Positions 35,747-47,904 of a stretch of 64,000 nt of DNA are shown piece by piece. The notes below the pieces were generated by a model. It saw nothing but the letters and a program-made list of their open reading frames with translations. It had not been told where the DNA came from and made no database searches. The DNA is taken from NCBI GenBank assembly GCA_004009845.1, contig RMBW01000041.1, forward strand, positions 186,001 through 250,000, in the 5' to 3' direction. A program made the translations under genes and the position numbers. Each line of letters begins with the position of its first letter. The first letter of the stretch is position 1. This DNA is from Davidsoniella eucalypti. Its lineage: Eukaryota > Ascomycota > Sordariomycetes > Microascales > Ceratocystidaceae.

Positions 35747-38209
35747 GGTGATTATAGGTTGACTTTTTTGATGGTGTAAGGGTGAGAGTGAGTGAGAGTA
35801 AAAGTAAGATTTTTGGTCAGAGGCGACAAGTACCTGGAGTCTTGTGTATGGAATGGTTAGTTAGAGAAGTGGCTGACCGCGGATATATGGATGTGGTGTG
35901 ATGTTGATTCCAAAGAACGTCAGAAATATACCATAGGAGCTGGGGATATCTTGACTACACAAAAGGGTAAAAAACCCTAGCCTGTTCTTTCCAAGGCTGT
36001 GAAAATGGGCTATGATATATAAGGGTTGGAATATAGTAGTGATGGACTAGATTGATAGAATAGAAACTTGAAGGAGGGGTCTTTGATAAGTGGGTTATGT
36101 TGTTTAATTGGGTTGTCCAAGTGGACATTATATATACACAGCCCGTGTTTACTTTGGTAAGATTTCTGTAAACTTCTCTAAAGTTCTATTAAGATTTCAC
36201 TTGATATATAATGTAGAGTCAGTCATATTCTGAGCCCGACCATTCCCGATACTTTGATTTGCTTGTGATCATATACATACATATTGTACATGTAAATCCA
36301 AATAGGGTTAGGCGCAGCCACTATATTTGCAATGGCAGCATTATGCTAAGGGATATAGAAACTAGTCTGTCTTCTAGAGAGAGATGGAAGTGTTGGGAGA
36401 GCTGATAGACTGTTGACCGAGTAATGCTGATATGAGCTTACTGGAATAGATAGTTAGATAGACAAGATATAGTTGATTGGTCAATAGAGCCCCTGCTTGA
36501 GACACACGAACGACATTGATTAAGATGTCGCGGGTTGTAATTACGGCACATAACGGTCTATGCAGAATGTGTCTGATATGGCGACAATGCGGCGATGGTC
36601 GTTGGTGTGCACTGGCCACTTGATCAACATAATGGATGTACATATAGTCTTGGTTATTCAGTCGTGTAAATAGAGGGGTAACTTGTCGATCTGGCGGGAG
36701 AGAGAAATGGAGAAAAGGTTGTGTTGAAAGTTCAAGATATTGGACCAGACAGGCACATGCACATATAGATATATATGTGCATGACTACTTATGTTCGTCT
36801 CTGTGAATGAAACCGTACCGTGTGAACTGTAAGCGGTACACACTATGATGATTCTCTAAAGATACTGGCATTACCATCAAGGCATGAAAGATGCAATAAG
36901 GAACGTGCCCGCTTCATGTGTCAATCCTGTGTAAGTATTATGGAAGTGGTTATGCTTTATTTTTTTGGTGATGCAGCAGTTCCGGGTAGTCGGGGAGTTT
37001 GGAGTTTATGCTTGCTCTGCCCCTGGATTTAAAGTGAATTGGGAGTTGAAGCCGCTGTCTATTGTTGTTTTTCTGTTCTATTGGGTAGGAAACTTCTTCA
37101 GGGCCCTCTGCCTTTGATATTCTTTCGTTTTCTCGCTGTCCCGTCTAGGCTCCTTCTGGGCCAGGGTTTGCGTAGAAATTACAGAAACAGCGAAACCCCT
37201 GCGTCTCGTTGCTTTATCTCTCTTCTGGCCTTCCAACTTTTCTACTGCCATCGGCATTTCATATAGTGCATATCTCCAGCCCGGCTTTCAAGGCGTCTAG
37301 AAGTCTGTGAAGCATAGAGCTACCACACGGCTTGGATTGTGAACTTGATTCAGAGAGTCCATATATATTTTATATATCCGATAGGCTGTCCTTGCGCCCC
37401 AGACCCACTGAAGCTAGAAGCCAAGCTAGCAGACGGCAAGCTCAACGAGAGAGAGCTCTTGGGCAGCGCTTTGTTTACCGGCCTTTGCTGTTTTGGGCTA
37501 TTTATTTATTATTTATTATTGCTGCATCACCATCCTTTATCGATAGGCGCTCACAGCACCCGGCCGCTATTGTTTTACTGGGTTACAAATACAGAACACA
37601 CAGCGCTGTAATCAGGCAGGACGTCCGCCCGACAAGTCAGTACGATACAGCCTCCTAGTGTCCTAATGTCCCAATGTCCCAAGCTAACCTGTAACCTAGA
37701 CATAGCAACGCAGCCGCAATTCAACTTCTTCAGTTCCAGACAAAGCAGAACAAGGCCCATCCTATCCATCGAATCGAATCCCCTGGACGGACTGCTCACC
37801 CATCTTTCAGAGCACAAGCAAAGACGCATTGCATTAGCTTCCCGCCAATTTGAATTTCGCTCTCTCTCTTTCTCACTCCTCGAACTGACTCCCTCCACAG
37901 TAGCATTTTGCTTTTGCTTCGCTTTGCTTTGCTTTGGCACCGCTCATTCTGCACCGCTCATTTTGTATGCTTGACGCTTGACCTATCGCTTGATTGATTG
38001 CCGTTCAATGAGGCTGCTGCATTAGTGAGCGAGCGCAACCCCCAAATTTCCAACACGCTCTTTTTTTTTTTTTTGCTTTTTTGCTGTTGTCTTCATCACC
38101 ACCGCCACCGACCAACCAATCCGCACCTACATTGTCGATTTCTCAGTAAATACACTAATCGTTAGCCCCCCTCGACTCTTCAGCCTGCTGTAAGCGCTGC
38201 AAGATCATC
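35747..38209. other. Divergent promoter region, thioredoxin and kinesin
   Basis: 2.5 kb. On the thioredoxin side there is an ATG-free leader of about 185 bp, an AAACCCTAG word at 35972-35980 and a TATATAAG-like sequence near 36017. On the kinesin side, C/T-rich sequence from about 37850 carries TTTGC repeats (37907-37937) and a 14-bp tandem repeat. The last ATG before kinesin (38008-38010) opens a five-codon upstream ORF that closes well before the start. Confidence 0.6.
37937..37964 (+). repeat. Imperfect 14-bp tandem repeat upstream of kinesin
   Basis: GCACCGCTCATTCT (37937-37950) is followed at once by GCACCGCTCATTTT (37951-37964), one mismatch. It lies about 250 bp before the kinesin ATG, next to a run of GCTTT units. 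Confidence 0.85.
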
Positions 38210-41200
38210 ATGTCTGGCGCAAACAGCATCAAGGTCGTCGCCCGATTCCGGCCCCAGAACAAGATCGAACTGGCCTCGGGCGGTCAGCCTATCGTCTCTT
38301 TCGATGGCCAAGACACTTGCGCAGTCGACGTAAGTTTATACTACTTTCTGTTTATCTAATGACTTCTCCCCTTTGCCCCCCCGCTTGCTAGTCGGATAGT
38401 GGCCGGTCCTGTGGGCCCGATCAGGATAGCCTGCCGTTCGTCTACCGACAGTAATGGCCATTGCCTGCCCGCCCGGCCGGTATTATTGACACGGCTCCTT
38501 TTGAGCCACTATCTCGGGAGACCGTCACGGGCCCACGTCCGTCCTGACCGCCACGACACCCCCCTCCCCCTCTATGTAGATTATAGAGACTAGCTCTACC
38601 ACCGCATATCGTCATCCACTGTTGCCGGGCATCATGACTAATCTGTCTCGCGCTGTTCATATTTAGTCCAAGGAGGCTCAGGGTAGCTTCACTTTCGACC
38701 GCGTGTTTGATATGTCCTGCAAGCAAGAGGATATCTTCAACTTCTCCATCAAGCCCACCGTCGACGATATTCTTAATGGCTACAACGGAACCGTTTTCGC
38801 CTACGGCCAGACCGGTGCTGGTAAATCGTACACCATGATGGGTACTAGTATCGACGACGAAGAGAACCGCGGTGTTATCCCTCGAATTGTCGAACAAATA
38901 TTTTTCAGCATCATGTCCAGTCCTTCCTCGATCGAATATACTGTTAGAGTCAGTTACATGGAAATTTATATGGAACGCATTCGTGATCTTCTGGCGCCCC
39001 AGAACGACAACCTACCTGTGCACGAGGAAAAGAACCGTGGAGTCTACGTCAAAGGTCTGCTAGAAGTCTACGTGTCAAGTGTCCAGGAAGTTTATGAGGT
39101 CATGCGTCGTGGTGGAAACGCCAGAGCTGTATCTGCCACAAACATGAACCAGGAGTCATCGCGTTCGCATTCTATCTTCGTCATCACTATCACTCAGAAG
39201 AATGTGGAAACTGGCTCGGCAAAGAGTGGTCAGCTTTTCCTAGTCGATTTGGCAGGTTCAGAAAAGGTTGGCAAGACCGGTGCCAGTGGCCAAACACTAG
39301 AGGAGGCCAAGAAAATCAACAAGTCTCTTAGTGCTCTGGGTATGGTCATCAACGCCCTGACTGACGGAAAATCTTCTCACGTTCCTTACCGTGATTCCAA
39401 ACTTACCAGAATTCTACAAGAGTCACTTGGTGGTAACAGTCGGACCACTCTAATCATCAACTGTTCCCCGAGTAGTTATAACGATGCTGAAACTCTCAGT
39501 ACTTTGCGTTTTGGTATGCGTGCCAAGGCTATCAAGAACAAGGCGAAAGTCAACGCCGAACTCAGTCCGGCCGAGCTCAAGGCTCTACTACGAAAAGCGC
39601 AGTCCCAAACAACAACCTACACCAACTACATTGGTAACCTGGAAGGTGAGGTACAATTATGGCGTTCCGGCGAGACCGTTCCCCGGGAACGCTGGGTTCC
39701 ACCACTGGGCTCCGACTCAGCACCGGCCGCTCCTCGTACACCTGCCCGTGACCCTAGACCATCAACCCCCTCTCGACTCCACCACGCCGATCCACGAGCT
39801 GAAACACCCGGCCTCATCGAGCGTGCCGGCACACCGAGTCTACCTCTTGACAAGGACGAGCGTGAAGAGTTCTTAAGGCGCGAAAACGAACTACAAGATC
39901 AACTCACCGAGAAGGAAAGTCTCTTCAACTCGGCCACTCAACAATACCTTGAGATCAAGGAGGAGCTGGGCTTCCTTAAGGAACACGATTCTAAGACGGG
40001 CAAAGATAACGAGAAATTGACTGGCGAGGTCAACGAGGCTAAGATGCAACTTGAGCGGTTAACATTCGAGAGCAAGGAAGCACAAATCACTATGGATGCG
40101 CTGAAGGAGGCTAACTCCGAGCTTACCACTGAACTGGACGAGGTCAAACAGCAGCTCATGGATGTCAAGATCAGTGCCAAGGAAACTAGTGCCCAGCTTG
40201 GCGAGAAGGAGAAGAAGAAGCAGGAGAAGATGGCCCAGATGATGGCTGGCTTTGATCTAGGAGGTGACGTATTCAGCGACAACGAGCGCTCTATTGCCGA
40301 AGCTATCCAAAAGGTCGATGCTCTTGTCGAGCAAACTTCAGTTGGCAACAACATTGCCCCTGATGACCTCAAGGATGTTAAAAACAAGCTCGTTGAGACC
40401 CAGGGTATCGTCCGCCAGGCTGAGCTGTCCATGTACAGCACTGTTTCGGGCGAGGCTGATGCTCGCAGAAGACAAGAACTGGAAGCTCGCCTTGTTGCAC
40501 TCCAGGCTGAGTACGAGGAGCTTCTCTCTAGAAACTTGGACGAGTCCGATGTTGAGGAGATCAAGGCCCGTCTGGGTGATGCTCTAGCTAGCAAGAAGGA
40601 CACCGAGGAGGAGCTGGTGGCCAACCTGAAGGCCGAGGTCGAGCAGAAGGCTGCCGAAAACAACCGCATGAAGACTCTCATCGAGGATCTCCAGCGGAGA
40701 GTCAAGGCTGGCACTGCGGCGCCTATGGCCAATGGCAAGACCATTCAGCAGCAGATTGCTGAGTTTGACGTCATGAAGAAGAGTCTGATGCGTGATCTTC
40801 AGAACCGCTGCGAGCGCGTAGTTGAGCTAGAGATCTCTCTGGATGAGACCCGCGAGCAGTACAACAACGTGCTACGGTCGTCCAACAACCGTGCCCAGCA
40901 AAAGAAGATGGCGTTCCTGGAGCGCAACCTAGAGCAGCTCACGCAAGTGCAACGCCAGCTTGTCGAGCAAAACTCCAGCCTCAAGAAGGAGGTTGCTATT
41001 GCAGAGCGCAAGCTGATTGCTCGTAACGAACGTATCCAGAGTTTGGAAAGCCTACTCCAGGAGAGCCAAGAGAAGATGACTGCTGCCAACCAAAAGTAAG
41101 TTACTACCCCTTTTTCCCCCTTACATGAATTGCTCTATATCCATAGAATGTATCACTAACTGTCGAACAGGTTTGAGGTCCAGATTGCTGCTGTCAAGGA

Positions 41201-41402
41201 GCGCCTGGAGGCGGCCAAGGCTGGTAGCACCCGTGGCCTTAACTCGAGTGGTGGCTTCGGCGGCTTTAGCTTCGGCGGTGCTGGTAGTCGCATTGCCAAG
41301 CCTCTGCGTGGCGGCGGCGGCGATGCGCCGGCCGGTGTGCCCACGATTGCCAACCTACAGAACGAGGGCAAGCGCAGCAGCTGGTTCTTCCAGAAGTCGT
41401 AG
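38210..41402 (+). CDS. Conventional kinesin heavy chain (kinesin-1)
   Basis: Three exons, 38210-38329, 38667-41095 and 41171-41402, encode 926 residues, the size of Neurospora-type kinesin-1. The N-terminal motor has IKVVARFRPQN, the P-loop GQTGAGKS (87-94), switch I NMNQESSRSHS (from 199), switch II DLAGSEK (from 234) and the neck-linker region around KNKAKVN. A Pro/Arg-rich hinge precedes long heptad-rich coiled coil (about 395-860). The tail has the autoinhibitory GSRIAKPLRGGGG (IAK at 891-893) and the fungal WFFQ end. It walks to microtubule plus ends carrying vesicles and dynein to hyphal tips. Intron 1 is unusually long (337 bp) and GC-rich; intron 2 is 75 bp with a CACTAAC branch. The last exon supplies the IAK tail and is lost if intron 2 is not spliced. 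Confidence 0.96.
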
Positions 41403-43783
41403 TCGCGTCGTCTGGTAACAAAAGCAGCAGCCCGGGAAAGGTCTCGGACACGTTTTATGTCATCGGATACACTGGCGGCATCGGAGAGCAGCTAGGGCGC
41501 CAAAGAAGGCGCTGTTATCTCTCTTACTGCAACGACAGTGTATATAGGAGGGCGATTTAGGGCCTATGCTTATGTGCGCGTGCATGGAAGAGGGGGGAGC
41601 AAGGACGTGTTGTCTATTCTATCTATCCTGTCTGTCTGGCTTCTATTTGTCGGTCTGTTTGTGGTGTTGGCTCGGATTTTGGTGGGTTGAACGTGATGTT
41701 CTGTCTTGATGTGCTATGGCCTTCGCTCATGGCTTTTTACTGGTTTTATTTTTCTTTCTATCATTATTTTTTTACTTTGCCGGAGACTTGACGGGCGTTG
41801 CTCATACTATTATCATCACTCACATATATCCCTCTTCTTTATTCAATTTTTTTTTGCGCATCTCGTTTTTCTTTATCATGTCCTCTTAAGACTCTTTGTC
41901 ATACCGAATGCTTCCACTATTAAGCATGGCGTTTTTTTTTTTTCGTGTCGAATTACTCTGTTTCTTTTTTTCCTTTTCTTTCTATGCTTGGACTTTCAGG
42001 GTTTGCAAAGATTTTTTGTATTTCTTTCTTTTCTGCTCTGCTACTTTTGACTAGCTCTTTTTTTGTATAACGAAACATCCTTATTTTTGAGTGGGTTAGT
42101 GTACTCGTTCTAGAGCTAGGTGCTATCACGTTCCTAGATTATATACATATGTAGGGTAATGAGGTATCTTTCCTGTCAAACTCGTGGTGAAATAGGCCTA
42201 TTTTCTACATCGAAAAGGATTATCGCCAAAAAGTATGGTATATGATATAGGTATTCACTTTATTGTTTTTTGTAAATTGCCTTTTTTTTTCTTTTCTTCT
42301 TAAGTTGGCCAGCAAGCAACATGATTAATGAATTTTTTTTTTAAAAAAAAAACCAAACAAAACAAAACACGGTTAGCAGTGCTACTTGCAGCGACAATCT
42401 TAGATCAGGCCGCCCGCATGCTTAGCCAACTAAGAACAGCAAAGTCTTGAAGACGAGTTATACTCCATACAACAAAAGCCACGGACGAAGAATGGGGGAA
42501 TTAGAGGGCGCGTGCTAAGCAACCAATCTTGATAAGTAAATTTAAGGCAAACTTTAGATAAGTGGATGATATGCAAGGCAAACCTTAGTGAGGGTGATGG
42601 TGGACAAAAAGAAAAAGAAAACAAAAAGAAAAAGAGATACGCAGTAGATACATGGGCTGTGTCGTCGAGAATCAGCGTTTCAGAAGTGGTTCTTTACCTT
42701 GTATAAATGTAGTTGTAGCTATCTTGTTCAGGTGAAGTAACACAGGGTTTTTGGGCAGTTGTTAGCCTATATTTATATCAGGCAGGGCCACTATTTTGTA
42801 AGTTCTAATTCACGGAATAGAAATTTAGAAACATTCCAACACATAAAAAATATCTAACCTAAATGAGGGGGTGCCTGGAGTAGGCTGTCAACGGGACCAA
42901 AAACTTACTCCCCTAGAAACTCCCAAGAAAATCCAAAGATTAAAAAAATTAGGAAAACAGCCATTTTTCAAGATATAAAGAAGGATTGAAGGATTGTCAA
43001 TGTGTATTTTTGATTTTACATGTATAATTTATTTTACTTTTTGTTCCCAGTATGTACTCGGCCATCTGTAATTAGAAGAAGAAAGAGTCAGGTGTTGAAT
43101 ATATTAAATTACATAGAAAATTGTACAGCGAAAGAATTACAATCGAGATAAACCTGTCGAGAATAGGCAATACATTTCCACCCTTTCTAGATGCCAAGGG
43201 TAGCTGTTTGTTCTACCATATCTTCTCTTGACTTTCCGACGAGAAGTAGAAGAAACAGAAGACATCATGATGGGCAAAGCCAGGTTCCTGGCGTATGCGA
43301 ACTCGTGTTTACTTCTGTTTGAATATCATTTTTGCCTTGAATACTTTCGGTTTCTAGCTATACATTATATGCTGATGCTGATGGAGGCCAGGAGGAATGG
43401 CCCAACGGGCTAGCAAGCTGAAAATGAGCCTTGTTGTATGTACTTTCACATATACAATTACTCATCGAAAGCAACAAGTGGCAGAATTGTAAGCCAGGAA
43501 TTCCGAAATCATAGCTCATCGAGGATCCAGCACTCAAGCCCGACAGTGACAACACGACTGAGCCAGGAAAGAGAGGCATATATACGGTAGGACTAAAACT
43601 TGTATTATACATGTTTAATGTAGAAGAAGGCGGTTTTCGCCGTGGAATAGCGAGCGTATTATTGCATGACCTGTAAGCAGCCAAGATGATATGGAAGTAC
43701 TATGCAGATACCACTCGCCCGCCTATTAGCGAACACAGACGATTCGCTCCAGGGCCTGCTATACATTACATCATATCATTAGA
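41403..43783. other. Intergenic region between convergent kinesin and ppt2
   Basis: 2.4 kb of shared 3' flank. It is T-rich on the plus strand to about 42300, then AT-rich. T10 followed by A10 near 42330-42351 could form a simple hairpin. No coding sequence recognised. Confidence 0.6.
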
Positions 43784-44796
43784 CTATGGCTTTCGTTCTC
43801 CATTCTTGCGCTCAAAGGTTTTAAGCCGATCTAGGCTGGCCGACGGTGTTGATACAGTGAAACCAATACAAGATGCCGTGGCAAATCCACCATCATGACT
43901 GATAGATATCAAAGCCTCTTGATCTTCCGTAGTGAATGGATGAACTGCCTTGATCACAGCACAGGGACGTGATGCTATGCCGGGTGGACTTCCATGGGCC
44001 ACAGAGCTAGATGCACCGGAAGAAGATGGGGGGCAATGGGCACTGCTTTGTGAAATTTGTTGCGTGTTTTGTTGCTGGTCTAAATACCAGCGCGGAAATA
44101 TCCGTACATCATGCCAGCCGAGTCGGATATTAGGGTGAGATTTGAAAGCGGCTTCTTTAGCAGCAAATCTATATTACAAAAAGGATAGAGTAAGCGTAGG
44201 AGCGCATGACGAAGTTGGCGTAATGAGTTAGTAGACAAGTTCGGTGGCTAATATGTATGTTATACAAAACTAGAAGATAAGAAACGAGGTAGAAATCAGG
44301 AGGCATGTTTTTTCAATCTGTATATATTCCATAGTATGTGCATATGCTGATGCATGCACTAGGCAAAGGAGGCTTGGAGGATTGAAAATGTGATAGGAAT
44401 GGAGAGGAGAGGAGGAGACTATCTATAGCAGGCTCTGGGTCTTTTCTTCCCGAGACCACAATCGAAGGCTTGAAGGCCTAATATATTTGTTTGTTTGGTT
44501 GGACCTCACCTTCCAGCAATAAATCCAATCGAAGCTGCAATCTCTGCTTTTGATGATGACGTTGGCGATGGAGCTCCGGCTTGTTCTCCGTTGGTTGGGC
44601 TTGGCGTTGCTTTTGTCGCGGAAAGCCTTGCCAACTCATATGCGGGCTTCAGCCGGTCAGCAAAGACAGTGTGTTCTTCCGGGCTGAATAGACGCCTGAT
44701 GAATCGCAGGCCAAGAGTCGAAACAACTATTCGTTGGATGCGGGCGATATGGCAAATATCGGTGCCTAATGTGAAGGGTTGGGGAAATGGCCGCAT
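43784..44796 (-). CDS. ppt2: 4'-phosphopantetheinyl transferase, ACPS type (Ppt2)
   Basis: Exons 44796-44510 and 44168-43784 with a 341-bp intron encode 223 residues. The first exon has the ACPS opening FTLGTDICHIARI (Mg-binding D13) and ends in SIGFIAGR; the second begins FAAKEAAFKSH with the catalytic E101 and K105. This split is exactly within the ACPS signature, so the two halves must be joined. The enzyme moves phosphopantetheine from CoA to a serine of acyl-carrier protein, in fungi chiefly the mitochondrial ACP. Between the core motifs are low-complexity insertions (Ser/Pro-rich near 76-85 and Gln/Ser-rich near 125-150) longer than in bacterial AcpS. The frame extends upstream of 44796 only through non-ATG codons. 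Confidence 0.88.
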
Positions 44797-44918
44797 CAAG
44801 TTTAATTGTAGTTGGTGGGTAGATAGAAAGCAACTCAAATAAAGAACGGAAAGGCTTCATGTATGTAGCACACCTTTGGTTAGAGTGTTGAAAAGATTTA
44901 GGGTTTGATTTACACTCC

Positions 44919-44926
44919 CACGTGAC
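44919..44926 (-). promoter_or_regulatory. CACGTG-type E-box upstream of ppt2
   Basis: The plus strand reads CACGTGAC, so the minus strand (ppt2 sense) reads GTCACGTG, the pattern recognised by bHLH factors of the Cbf1 class. It is about 120 bp upstream of the ppt2 ATG, next to a TTAGGGTTT word at 44899-44907. Function is inferred from position and motif only. Confidence 0.4.
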
Positions 44927-45071
44927 TACTAAAAAGGGACTGGGAAGATGTATACTTTTGGAATTAGCTATATAATCATAGGTTCATAATTATTTCTACA
45001 GTGTTCTTCCTTGGTAGTTAGTGTTTATTTGCCTCTGGTATCGAGCTAACACGGCTAGCTGGCAGGGCTTT

Positions 45072-46098
45072 TCAGGCCTGCTGCTCAGGTAGTAAAGGCC
45101 GTCTTTCGCCATTAACCACGCTAGCTGATTCATTGCTACCATTGCTACCCCTGGCCCAAGCAACACGTCGTCCAGTCCACATGGGAATCGCCACAGCAAA
45201 GCTGGCAGTGTACAGCATTCCCATGATGACAAAGGCAAAGATCCACTGCAGTGCAACCAACTTGTCCAAAAATTGACCCATGGCCAAAGCCCAGGTAAGC
45301 GTAGCCAACGAGAAGCCCATGGTGTAGTCGCCATGGACAAATAAGAAAACAAAGCCAATGGGCACCAGAGCCCAGATGGCTACATTGCCGAGAATACGCA
45401 GGACGGCCGAGTTGCCCCACGGAGCTACGATAGCACCGTCCCAGAGAAGCGCGAAGATGGTCCAAGCCAACGGACCCGAAACGACGGGCCAGTGTAGCCA
45501 GCGAGGATAGTTGCGGTGACGGTGGTACAGTGCAGACAGATTGAAAAGGTTGATAATCTGCAGAAGAAGGGCTGTGAGGAAGTGGCCGTGGGCAAACAGG
45601 GCCATGAAACTAGCGTTGATAATGTTGTTGATGATGAAGTGGGAGCCCAGTGCCGCAGCCGAGTTATCTTGCGTGCGGTGCAGGAAGAGAGCCGATATAT
45701 AAGACGATTGACTGAGGAACACGGCAATCCTACAGGATAAAAAAACAGGTGTGTTTTATGGTTAGTAAGGTACACACACATACATATGCAGACTTGCTAG
45801 TCCGGCAACAACTTTCCACAAAAGTAGACGGCCATGAGGAAACATCGAAAGAGCAGCAAGTAACGTACAGGTAGGCTGTGGTAATGGCCGAGTTAAGGCT
45901 AAAGGCCGTCCGGTGATAGCTGTTCCACCACCAGATTCGGTGTACTGATCCGCCGTGCTCGCTGGGGTGCAGCATATAGAACAGCGTACTGACTACCGAA
46001 AGAAGGAACGAAAGACTGGTCAGCAGCCGGTATGTGCGCAGAGACGAGTCGCTATAAGACTCGTGTCTCGCAAAGGGATTCCAGGAGTTGGGGCTCAT
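45072..46098 (-). CDS. DUF1774-family multi-pass membrane protein
   Basis: Exons 46098-45869 and 45729-45072, with a 139-bp intron, encode 295 residues. The start MSPNSWNPFARHE and the order of conserved segments, FSLNSAITT, LGSHFIINNIINASF, INLFNLSALYHRH, VVSGPLAWT, DYTMGFSLATL and ALQWIFAFVIM, fit the fungal DUF1774 family. Six or seven hydrophobic segments are visible and the C-terminus is soluble and polar. The family is found in fungal membranes and its function is not known; I assign none. The ppt2 start is 275 bp downstream on the same strand. The frame upstream of 46098 has no ATG. Confidence 0.85.
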
Positions 46099-46320
46099 AT
46101 TGCTTGATCTATAGTTGTACAGTTGTGTGTGAGTGTGAGATCTTGTATAAGCAAGCAATATAGGCAAAGGAAGAGAAAGAAAAGCTTTGGTTGAAAAAAA
46201 AACCCACAGCTTCGCGTCCTTTTATGGAAAAATGGTAGAAAATTGAATAGAGTCAAGTCAGGTCACGCTTCATTTGGAGAGGGTTTTCAAGCCGCATTTG
46301 CACAAGCGCTTAAACAATCG

Positions 46321-46328
46321 TGACGTCA
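46321..46328. promoter_or_regulatory. Perfect CRE palindrome TGACGTCA
   Basis: The eight-base CRE recognised by ATF/CREB-type bZIP factors lies 223 bp upstream of the DUF1774 ATG and 160 bp upstream of the putative small transcript. Binding is inferred. Confidence 0.45.
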
Positions 46329-46487
46329 TTGTCGTCGAGTAGGTCAGTTTATAGTATAGTCTTCCCGCTTTTAGCTTCATTCTTGCCGCTTTTTGATGGA
46401 GTAAGTAAGCTTGTCAACCCTACTGTTGAAGCCATAGTAAGGGTTTACGGGCACAGGTACATGCCACAAAAAGGCAGAGAAGCGAAG

Positions 46488-46620
46488 ATGTGTAAGTGTC
46501 TTTTTTTTTGTTCCTAAGCTGGATTGTATAGGCGATGAAAAGAGTCTAACTTATCTTTCAGCTGTGCTCATAACCTATCCAAATCAGAAGGTCTATCAGG
46601 CGAGACGTGACAAGCGGCTG
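46488..46620 (+). CDS. Possible small spliced gene, unrecognised
   Basis: ATGT at 46488-46491 is followed by a textbook intron, 46492-46561 (70 bp): donor GTAAGTG, branch TCTAAC 13 bases or so before acceptor TTTCAG. The next exon, 46562-46620, is open in the joined frame (MSVLITYPNQKVYQ..., 21 codons in all) and ends at a second consensus donor GTAAGT at 46621. If that donor is used, a TATAG acceptor at 46662 would give an exon open for about 40 codons, but the intron would be only 42 bp; if not, the frame stops after eight more codons. I do not recognise the product. It could equally be a spliced noncoding RNA, or 5' leader of something further on. Confidence 0.3.
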
Positions 46621-47904
46621 GTAAGTAATGGAATTATGAATATATAATTGAATTTGGTATAGAGGAAGGAGGTTGCATGTGCTTGCATGGTGGCCTACTT
46701 AAGAGACCGAATCCTACTATACCCCCGGGGTGGACAAGCTAGAGGGCGTACATTGGCTATGGAATGTCGCCTTACACATCCATAGACTGGAGGAAAGACG
46801 TCGATGTGTTGCATGGCCTATGTGTTCGAGTGTATAACTGGAGGCCCGTAGAGACCGTACACAAGGCCTCTTGAGCTGGCCAGGCGCAAGAACAGCACTA
46901 AACACACCTGTATCCAAGGCGAGACGATAGCATGAGATGTGGCATGACTGGCTAGCCGGAGCTGAACCACGAATGCATTGCTCTTGTATCGTGGTTTTAT
47001 CAGCTTGGAGGGCGATATGTCATGGTTCGGCAGGGTGAAGTACACGTATGTATTATGTTTCTCTGAGCGAGTAAACAAAGCTAGGCGTATGTGACAGCTA
47101 GGCGTATTTTCCAGATATCACACTCTGGAGCTGTATTTCTAGTGAACCTCGCCGGCCACATGCTGTGTTTGTATTGTTTGTATCAAACGAACGGAGCAGC
47201 GTCTCTTGCTAACAACAGATCTATCATGCCGCATCTTTCGCTTAGCACACTATGCAGCTACGGCTGTGTTATTTTGTTCCGCAAACTTGACATATAATCA
47301 AAGCTGCGCGCTGAGCAAGTCGGATGGTGACTATCAGCGAGATATCTGGCTGGCGGCGTTAGGCGAAAATACAGAAAGCTGCTACTTTAGTTGTTTGGAA
47401 TTCCAAACTGCGTTCATATATATTTGAAATTGAAAAAGAGAATATGGAATCTTGGAACTGCGCCAGATTCCACACTGAGGATCAAGACTTGTTGTCGAGA
47501 TCTCCCAGAAGAATGGCACAGGCTAATCCTTATCCTTGCACGTACTGCGTCTTTCGAACACAGAAGCCATTGTAGTCAGATTCGTCTTGCGAGCTTGAAC
47601 TGGCTATACAGCTCAGAGCTATTAACGAGAAAAGTTCGCTCCGTAAGCACCGAAACAGCCTTTTGCACCTAGTCCTCTTCTTGACCTGTATACAAGTATA
47701 TATATATCTGTATATCTGCAATCCCCTTTCGACTTCCCTCGACGTCTCAGCACCAACAAGTTTCTCATTCCCAATTCTTTGGCTATTCCCGTTTTTGAAT
47801 ATTGCTTTGCTTTACCTCTGCATTTACATTTTCTTCAGGCTAGATCCAAACAACTTCACTATATCCTGCCCGAGTCTCTTATCTTATGTTCCATCACCGC
47901 TGCC

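Larger units (their letters stand above)
46099..47904. other. Divergent spacer between the DUF1774 and Clr5-domain genes
   Basis: 1.8 kb. The DUF1774 leader is ATG-free for about 170 bp. It holds a TGACGTCA palindrome and a set of strong splice signals suggesting a small transcript (see separate entries). The remaining sequence, 46690-47900, shows no recognisable coding region. Confidence 0.55.

Noticed and set aside
36318..36350. Sequence resembling the start of U4 snRNA (GCAATGGCAGCATTATGC)
   Set aside because: Only about 20 bases look alike; the downstream stem, loop and Sm site are not there.
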